Below are positions 1 to 7,100 of a stretch of 64,000 bases of DNA, piece after piece. The stretch is from Streptomyces sp. CB03234 (GTDB lineage Bacteria > Actinomycetota > Actinomycetes > Streptomycetales > Streptomycetaceae). Where the stretch lies: positions 1,045,591 through 1,109,590 of the forward strand of contig NZ_LIYH01000002.1 in the NCBI RefSeq assembly GCF_001905885.1, read 5' to 3'. A program made the position numbers and the translations under genes. The notes beneath the pieces are model-generated. The model was not told where the DNA came from. It saw only the letters and a list, made by a program, of their open reading frames with translations, and searched no databases. The first letter of the stretch is position 1; each line of letters opens with the position of its first letter.

Positions 1-207
1 GTCCGGCTCTTCGCCCTTCAGCGCCGCCACGGACTGTACGCCGACCCCCAATTCGTCTTTCCCATTCTGTCGCTGCTGGTTCTGGAGGGCACGGTCCGCT
101 CGCTCGGCCCCGATCTGGATTTCCAGGCCGTGGCGAAGCCGTATCTGATGATCGCCCTCATGGAACGCGCCATTGCCGCCGCTCAGAGAAAACAGGAGTC
201 CGGCTGA
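1..207 (+). CDS. C-terminal fragment of a UbiB/AarF (ABC1)-like protein
   Basis: This reading frame is open from the first base and ends with TGA at 205-207, giving the last 68 residues of a protein cut by the window edge. The stretch LVLEGTVRSLGPDLDF followed by a proline-containing helix resembles the C-terminal helical end of ABC1/UbiB/AarF atypical kinases, which usually read 'LEGT..LDPDxD'. No kinase motif is inside the window, so the assignment rests on this short tail alone. The stop lies one base before the unbL start, so the gene is almost certainly the upstream member of the enediyne operon. An unrelated helical enediyne tailoring protein is possible. Confidence 0.5.
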   Translation, partial: VRLFALQRRHGLYADPQFVFPILSLLVLEGTVRSLGPDLDFQAVAKPYLMIALMERAIAAAQRKQESG

Positions 208-208
208 C

Positions 209-1204
209 ATGCTTTCCACTTTCTCCTCCTCTCCCGCCGTCGTGCCGCGTCCCCTGCGCCGCGTCGTCATTCCCCTGCTGCGCCAGGACACGGCGCAAGT
301 CGACTTCGGCGTACGCCGCTTCCGGCTCCGCCCCGGACCGGCGCGCGACATCCTGCAGGCCGCCGGGCAGGCCTTCCTCCGCGGCTTCCACGCCACCCTG
401 CGCGCCCGCACCCTGTCCGACCTGGCCGGAGAGGTGGAACGGCTCCCGGCCGAGCGGCGCGGATTCGCCTACGAGGGCGCCGGCATGGCCTGCGGCGTAC
501 TGGACCTGCTCACCGCCTCGCGCGGCCGCCGGTTCGCCGCCCTGCTGGCCGGTCCCGCCGCCCGTTACCCGCACCTCGCCCAGGTGGGGGCGGGGTGGGC
601 GTACGCACGGCTCGGGCTGCGGCCACGGGGCGGCATCCCCGGCGCGGACCCGCCCGAGCGCTGGCTCGCCTGGGACGGATACGGCTTCCACCAGGGCTTC
701 TTCCACCCCGACCGGGTCATCGGGCGGCAGCACGTCGAGCGGGGGCTGTCCCCCGACGAGCGGGCCATCCGCGACCAGGGCCTGGGGCGGGCGCTGTGGT
801 TCCACGAGTGCGCAGACCCCGACGGCATCGCGCTGCGGATCGCGGAGTTCCCGGCGGCGCGGCGCGGCGACCTGTGGAGCGGCGCCGGACTCGCCGCCAC
901 GTACGCGGGCGGGGCGACACCGGAGGAGCTGGGGCGCCTTGCCGACCTGGCAGGCGAGCACGGCCCGGACCTCGCCCAGGGGGCCGCCTTCGCCTGCGAG
1001 GCCCACCGCGTCTCCGGCGTCGTCCCCGCGCACACCGCCGAGGCCGCGCCCCTCCTCACCGGAACCGGCGCCGAGCAGGCGGCCGACTGGACCGTCCGCT
1101 CCCTCACCGCCCTCGGCCCCGAGGCCACCGGCACCGGCCACTACCAGCGGTGGCGCGCCGGTATCCGGGCCGAGTACGTCCGCAGCCGCAGAGGGGACCG
1201 CTGA
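209..1204 (+). CDS. unbL: Enediyne biosynthesis protein UnbL / E4 (DUF1702)
   Basis: This 331-residue protein matches the DUF1702 family (UnbL, E4 in the C-1027 numbering), one of the five genes conserved in nearly all enediyne clusters. Its biochemical role is not established; genetics places it with the PKS in making the enediyne core. Typical family sequence is visible in FAYEGAGMACGVLD (about residues 90-105), WDGYGFHQGFFHP (about 152-164) and the aromatic WFHECADPDGIA segment (about 198-210). I chose the ATG at 209 because an AGGAG lies 10 bases upstream and the preceding gene stops at 207. A longer in-frame start upstream lacks a ribosome site. unbV begins two bases after the stop. Confidence 0.93.
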   Translation: MLSTFSSSPAVVPRPLRRVVIPLLRQDTAQVDFGVRRFRLRPGPARDILQAAGQAFLRGFHATLRARTLSDLAGEVERLPAERRGFAYEGAGMACGVLDLLTASRGRRFAALLAGPAARYPHLAQVGAGWAYARLGLRPRGGIPGADPPERWLAWDGYGFHQGFFHPDRVIGRQHVERGLSPDERAIRDQGLGRALWFHECADPDGIALRIAEFPAARRGDLWSGAGLAATYAGGATPEELGRLADLAGEHGPDLAQGAAFACEAHRVSGVVPAHTAEAAPLLTGTGAEQAADWTVRSLTALGPEATGTGHYQRWRAGIRAEYVRSRRGDR

Positions 1205-1206
1205 CC

Positions 1207-3144
1207 ATGACCGCACTGGTACGCCGGAACCTCGCCCGGATCACCGCGCTCCTCGCCTGCCTGCTGCTGTGGCACCTCACCCAGCCGCCCGCCGCCTCCG
1301 ACGCGCAACGCGACCGCCTCGCCCAGCGGTTCGCCTTCTCCCCCCACCTCGTGTCCCCCGCCCACCGGGCCGGCGACCGGAGCCTGCGCCCGGTCGCCCC
1401 CGCGTACCAGGACATCCCGGCCTGGATCTCCTCCGTGGGCGCCGGGGTGGCGCTCCTCGCCGCCGACGGGGGCAGCGTGTCCCGGGACATCTGCCTGGTC
1501 GACCCGCGCACCGACACGGTGACCATCAGTCCCGCGCCCGGCACCGGCCGCCGGTACGCGCCCTTCGTCCTCCGCCCGCCGGCGCCCACCATGCCGGCGT
1601 ACGCCGCGCCCATGGGGTGCCTGCCCGCCGACCTCAACGAGGACGGGTGGCAGGACGTGATCGTCTACTACTGGGGCCGCTCGCCCGTCCTGTTCATGCG
1701 CCACGCGGGCCGGCCACCGGCCGCCGGAGCCTTCACGGCCCGCGAACTCGTCCGCCCCCGCGCCGTGTGGAACACCAACGCCGCGACGGTCGGCGACTAC
1801 GACGGCGACGGGCACCTGGACCTGGTCTTCGGCAACTACTTCCCGGACGGCGCCCGCGTCCTGGACCCCACGGCCCACCAGCCGGACCGGCTCGTGATGA
1901 ACGCCTCCCTCTCCAACGCCCGCAACGGCGGCACCAACCGGCTGCTGCGCTTCACCGGCGCCACCCGGGGCCCCGCCCCCGACGCCCGCTTCACCGAGGT
2001 GCCGGGCGCCTTCGACCCCGGCGCCGCACGCGGCTGGACCCTCGCCCTCGGGACGTACGACCTCGACGGCGACCACCGCCCCGAGCTGTACGTCGCCAAC
2101 GACTTCGGCCCCGACCAGCTGCTGGTCAACCAGTCGTCGCCCGGCCACATCCGGTTCCGCGAGGCGGTCGGCGTCCGGCACGCCACCACCCCCAAGTCCA
2201 AGGTCCTGGGCCGGGACTCCTTCAAGGGCATGGGCGTGGCCTTCACCCACCTGGGCGCCGACCGCGTGCCCGACATCCTGGTCGCCAACATCGCCGAGGA
2301 CTTCGCCCTGCACGAGAGCAACTTCGCCTTCACCGCCGCCGGCAGCCCGGCTGCCGCCGGGCGCGCCCTCCACCGGGGCACCGCCCCCTACGACGACGAC
2401 AGCGAGCCGCTGGGCCTCGCCCGTACCGGCTGGACGTGGGACGTGAAGGCGGCCGACTTCGACAACGACGGCGGCCCGGAAATCATGCACGCCACGGGTT
2501 TCGTCGCCGGACGGACCAACAGCTGGGCCCAGTTGCAGGAAACGGCCATGTCCAATGACCTGATCCTGGACAACCCCCGGCTGTGGCCCCACTTCCCGGC
2601 CGGCACCGAACTGTCCGGCCACGACCGCAACACCTTCTTCGTACGCGCCGGTTCCGGAGCCGGCTCCGGAACCGGCTCCGGCGGCCGCTTCGCCGATGTG
2701 GCGGACGAGGTGGGCGTCGGTACGGACGCCGTCAGCCGCGCCTTCGCGGTCGGCGACGTCGACGCGGACGGCCGGCTCGACTTCGTGGTGGCCAACCAGT
2801 GGGCTCCCTCGGTGATGTTCCGCAACACCGGCCCGGCGCACCTCGCCCTGGGGCTCCGGCTGCGGCTGCCGGCCGCCGGCGGCGCCACCCGGCCCGCCAT
2901 CGGCGCCACCGCCACCGTCACGCTGCCGGACGGCACCGTCCGTACCGAGCAGGTGTACCCGGCCAACGGCCACAACGGGGTCAACGCCCCGGACATCACC
3001 TTCGGGCTCGGCAAGACGGCCACCTCGCGCGCACTCCCCGTACGCCTCACCTGGCGCGACGGCCACGGCCGCGTCCACACCCGCACCACGACGCTCCGCC
3101 CGGGATGGCACCAACTGGTCCTTGACGAGGAGGCAGCACGATGA
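1207..3144 (+). CDS. unbV: Enediyne biosynthesis protein UnbV / E3 (FG-GAP repeats, ASPIC/UnbV domain)
   Basis: This 645-residue protein carries an N-terminal hydrophobic segment (about residues 6-25), suggesting export or membrane anchoring. It is followed by at least five FG-GAP/VCBS calcium-loop repeats: DLNEDGWQDVIVYYW, DYDGDGHLDLVFGNY, DLDGDHRPELYVAND, DFDNDGGPEIMH and DVDADGRLDFVVAN. These predict an extracytoplasmic beta-propeller. The C-terminal 100 residues, with IGATATVTLPDGT and YPANGHNGVN, match the ASPIC/UnbV domain. The family is a core enediyne cassette member of unknown biochemical role. The ATG at 1207 follows the unbL stop by two bases, and the 3' end overlaps unbU by four bases (ATGA), so the genes are translationally coupled. 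Confidence 0.93.
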   Translation: MTALVRRNLARITALLACLLLWHLTQPPAASDAQRDRLAQRFAFSPHLVSPAHRAGDRSLRPVAPAYQDIPAWISSVGAGVALLAADGGSVSRDICLVDPRTDTVTISPAPGTGRRYAPFVLRPPAPTMPAYAAPMGCLPADLNEDGWQDVIVYYWGRSPVLFMRHAGRPPAAGAFTARELVRPRAVWNTNAATVGDYDGDGHLDLVFGNYFPDGARVLDPTAHQPDRLVMNASLSNARNGGTNRLLRFTGATRGPAPDARFTEVPGAFDPGAARGWTLALGTYDLDGDHRPELYVANDFGPDQLLVNQSSPGHIRFREAVGVRHATTPKSKVLGRDSFKGMGVAFTHLGADRVPDILVANIAEDFALHESNFAFTAAGSPAAAGRALHRGTAPYDDDSEPLGLARTGWTWDVKAADFDNDGGPEIMHATGFVAGRTNSWAQLQETAMSNDLILDNPRLWPHFPAGTELSGHDRNTFFVRAGSGAGSGTGSGGRFADVADEVGVGTDAVSRAFAVGDVDADGRLDFVVANQWAPSVMFRNTGPAHLALGLRLRLPAAGGATRPAIGATATVTLPDGTVRTEQVYPANGHNGVNAPDITFGLGKTATSRALPVRLTWRDGHGRVHTRTTTLRPGWHQLVLDEEAAR

Positions 3145-4109
3145 ACGGACTCAGCCGCACGATGGGCCGCGTGCTCGGCGGCCCCGACGACCCGCGCAGC
3201 GCCGCACTGCGCCGGTTCGGGCTCTCCATCACCGTACTGACCGTCATCGGCCACACCGTGCTGGGCTTCGAACAGGCCTACCTCACCCCGGTCGTCGCCG
3301 TGGTGTCCGGCCTGGCCGCCGAGGCCGTGCTCGGCGCCGTCGACGCCCACGCCCGCCGCGTACGCCCCTGGTACGCCGCCGGCTCCCCCGGCGCCGTCGT
3401 CGACCTGCTGCTGCCCGCCTACATCACCGCCCTGGCCTGCGCGATGCTCCTGTACGCCAACGACCGGCTGATGCCGACCGTCCTGGCCACCGTCGCGGGC
3501 GTGGCGAGCAAGTACGTCGTCAGGGTGCGGGTCGCCGGCCGCCCCCGGCACATCCTCAACCCCAGCAACACCGGCATCGTCCTCGTCCTGCTGCTGTTCC
3601 CGTGGGTGGGCATCGCGCCCCCGTACCAGTTCACCGAATGGACCTCCGGCGCCGTGGACTGGGTGATCCCGCTGGCGGTGCTCGCGGCCGGGACGATGCT
3701 GAACGCCAAGCTGACGCACAAGATGCCGCTGATCGCCGGCTGGGCGGGCGGATTCGTGGCCCAGGGCGTCATCCGCTGGGCTTTGACGGACATCTCCCTG
3801 GCGAGCGCGCTGCTGCCGATGACGGGCGTCGCGTTCGTCCTGTTCACCAACTACATGATCACCGACCCGGGCACCACCCCGTCACGCCCACGCCACCAGG
3901 CCGTCTTCGGGGCGACGACCGCCGCCGTCTACGGCGTGCTCGTCCAGTTCCACATCGTCTTCGGCCTCTTCTTCGCGCTGGTGATCGCGTGCGTACTGCG
4001 GGGGCTGGTGCTGGTGGCCGCCGAGCGCCTCGCGCGGACGCCGGTGCGGGCCCCGGCCCGGGTGCCGGCCGCCGCACGGCCCGCCTCGCTGCTGCCGGAG
4101 TCACGATGA
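3141..4109 (+). CDS. unbU: Enediyne biosynthesis membrane protein UnbU / E5 (NQR2/RnfD-like)
   Basis: This 322-residue integral membrane protein has about eight to nine predicted transmembrane segments. It shows the two hallmarks of the UnbU/E5 family, which is distantly related to NqrB/RnfD subunits: HILNPSNTGIVLVLLLFP near residue 135 and MTGVAFVLFTNYMITDPGTT near residue 230. In RnfD-type proteins the equivalent of the DPGTTP motif carries a covalent flavin on threonine, so a redox or ion-coupled role is plausible but unproven here. It starts in an ATGA overlap with unbV and ends in an ATGA overlap with pksE. The Pro/Ala/Arg-rich last 25 residues are probably a cytoplasmic tail. Confidence 0.92.
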   Translation: MNGLSRTMGRVLGGPDDPRSAALRRFGLSITVLTVIGHTVLGFEQAYLTPVVAVVSGLAAEAVLGAVDAHARRVRPWYAAGSPGAVVDLLLPAYITALACAMLLYANDRLMPTVLATVAGVASKYVVRVRVAGRPRHILNPSNTGIVLVLLLFPWVGIAPPYQFTEWTSGAVDWVIPLAVLAAGTMLNAKLTHKMPLIAGWAGGFVAQGVIRWALTDISLASALLPMTGVAFVLFTNYMITDPGTTPSRPRHQAVFGATTAAVYGVLVQFHIVFGLFFALVIACVLRGLVLVAAERLARTPVRAPARVPAAARPASLLPESR

Positions 4110-7100
4110 GCGACGCGTACGACGGCCCCGCGCTCGCCATCGTCGGCATGGCCTGCCGCTACCCGGACGCCGAGCGGCCGGACCGGCTGTGGGAGACGGT
4201 CCTCGACCAGCGCCGCGCCTTCCGCCGCCTGCCCACGGAACGGCTGGACGCCGACGACTACTACGACCGCGACCCCACGGCCCCCGACCGGACGTACAGC
4301 CTCTACGCGGCCGTCCTGGAGGGCTGGACGTTCGACCGGTCGGCGTTCCGCATCCCGGGCCCCGTGTACCGGGCCGGCGACCCCGCCCACTGGCTCGCCC
4401 TGGAGACCGCCGCCCGCGCCCTGGAGGACGCCGGGTTCCCCGGCGGGACGGGCCTGGCCCGCGACCGGGTCGCCGTCGTCCTCGGCAACAGCCTCACCGG
4501 CGACGCCACCCGCGCCGGGACGCTGCGGCTGCGCTGGCCGTACGTACGCCGGGTCCTCGCCGCCGCCCTGGAGGCCGCCCACATCACCGGGGACGTACGC
4601 GACGACGTGGTACGCCGGGCAGCGGCCGGCTACCTGGCGCCGTTCCCGCCGACGACCGAGGAGTCGCTCGCCGGGGCCCTGTCCAACACGATCGCCGGCC
4701 GCATCTGCAACCACTTCGACTTCCACGGCGGCGGCTACACCGTGGACGGCGCCTGCGCGTCCTCCCTGCTCGCCGTCGTCGAGCTGTGCCGGGCGCTGCG
4801 GGACCACAGCGTGGACTTCGGCCTCGCGGGCGGCGTCGACCTGAGCCTGGACCCGTTCGAACTGGTCGGATTCGCCAAGACCGGCGCGCTCGCCGCCGAC
4901 CGGATGCGCGTGTACGACGAGCGGTCGGCCGGGTTCTGGCCCGGGGAGGGCTGCGGCATGCTCGCGCTGATGCGGGCGGCCGACGCGCGGGCCGCCGGAC
5001 TGCCCGTGTACGCCGAGATCCGCGGCTGGGGCATCTCCTCCGACGGAAACGGCGGCATCACCCGCCCCGCCCGTGACGGGCAACTGCTCGCGCTGCGCCG
5101 CGCGTACGAGTTGGCCGGCGCCGACCCGGCGGACGTGCTGCTCCACGAGGGGCACGGCACCGGGACGCAGGTCGGCGACGAGGTCGAGCTGACCGCCCTG
5201 ACCGCGCTGCGGGAGGGCGCACGCGCGCGTGCGGCGCTCGGGACGGTCAAGGCCAACATCGGCCACACCAAGGCGGCGGCCGGTGCGGCGGGCGTCATCA
5301 AGGCGGCTATGAGCCTGCACACCGGGGTGCTGCCGCCGACGACCGGCTGCGAGACCCCGCACCCCGTCCTGCGGGCCCCCGGCTCGCCGCTGCGGATCCT
5401 CCGGAGGCCCGAACACTGGCCGGCCGGGCCCCGCCTGGCCGGCGTGAGCTCCATGGGCTTCGGCGGCATCAACGCCCACCTGGTGCTCTCCGCCCCCGAA
5501 GAGCCGGTGCCCGCCACCGAACGGCAACGCCACGCGGCGGGCGGACGCGCGGCCGGAGCGGCCGTGCCGGAGCGTCACGCCGGCCGGTCCGCGCCCGGGG
5601 CCGCCATGCCCGCGCCCAGGGCTGCCGTGCCCGAGCGTCGGGCCGCCGTGCCCGCGCCCGGGGCCGCCGGGTCCGCCGTGCCCGCGCCCGGGGTCGTTGA
5701 AGCCGTCGGGCCCGTGGCCGAAGCCGCTGGAGCAGCCGTGCCTGTAGCCGAAGCCGACCCGGCCGTGCCCGAAGTCGCCGTGTCCGCGCCCGTGGCCGGA
5801 GCCGCCGCGCCCGTGGCCGGGGCCGACCCGGCCGTGCCCGGAGCCGCCGGGGCTGCGGCCCGGGCCGACGTTTCCGTGCCGCGCGTCGGCCTGTCCGTAC
5901 GGCGTCCCGCGCCCGAGCAGGCCGTCGTCGCAGCCGCCGGGGCGGACCCCGGTGAACTGCGGGTGTTCTTCGCGCGGGTCGCCGAGGTCGCGCCCCGGCT
6001 GTCCTTCGCCGAGGTCCACGACCTGGCCGCCCAGTCGGCCCGCGAGCGGCCCGCCGGGCCGGTCCGCGCCGCGCTCGTCGCCGCCACGCCCGACGAACTG
6101 GCCGCCCGGGCCGCCTCCGTGGCCGCCTGCCTGGCGGCGGGACCGGCGCCCGGGGGGCTGACGCGCCTGCCGGGCGGGTGGGTCGGCCATGGCGTACGAG
6201 GCCGGGTCACCCTGCTGTTCCCCGGCCAGGGCGCGCCCGGCCCGACCGCCACCACGAGCACCGGGACGGCCCAGCCGGCCATCCACCGCGCCTCGCTGGG
6301 CGGTCTGCGCCTGCTGGACGCCCTCGGCGTCACGGCGACGGCCGCCGTCGGGCACAGCCTGGGCGAGGTCACCGCCCTGGTGTGGTCGGGCGCCCTCTCC
6401 GTACGGGACGGCTTCCGGCTCGTCCGCGCGCGGGGCACGCTCATGGCCGCCCTGGGCGCGTCCGGGACGGGCATGCTCAGCCTCCGTACGGAGGCGTCGG
6501 CAGCGCGCGCGCTGTGCGCGGGCACCGAACTCGTCGTCGCCGCGTACAACGGCCCGCGCTCGGTCGTGGTCGCCGGGCCGGTGGCGGACCTGCGGGAGGT
6601 GGCGGCGCGAGCCGAGCGGGCGGGCGTGGCCCGCACGGTGCTTCCCGTGTCGCACGCCTTCCACTCCCCGGCGGTCCAGCCGTGCGTCCCGCCGCTGCGC
6701 CGGGTGCTGGCCGCCGTGGACTTCCGTCCGCCCGTGCGCCGCCTGGTGTCCACCGTCCACGGCAGGGCGCTCACCCCGGACGACGACCTGGCCGCTCTGC
6801 TCGCCGACCAGGTCACCGCACCCGTGCGGTTCTGGGACGCGGTCAGCGGCGTCCTGCCGGACACCGACCTGCTGTGCGCCTGCGGGCCGGGCCAGGGCCT
6901 CGCCGCCCTCCTCGCCGACCAGGGCTGCGGCGTACCCGTGGTCACCATCGGCTCGGGTGACCCGGACACCGCGACCACCGCCCACGCGGCGGCCGCCCTG
7001 TTCGCCGCCGGGGCGTGCGAGGGGCTCGACGCGCTGACGGCCGGCCGGGCGGCCCGGCCGATCGACCTGTGGCGGGAGAGGACCTTCCTCGCCAGCCCGT

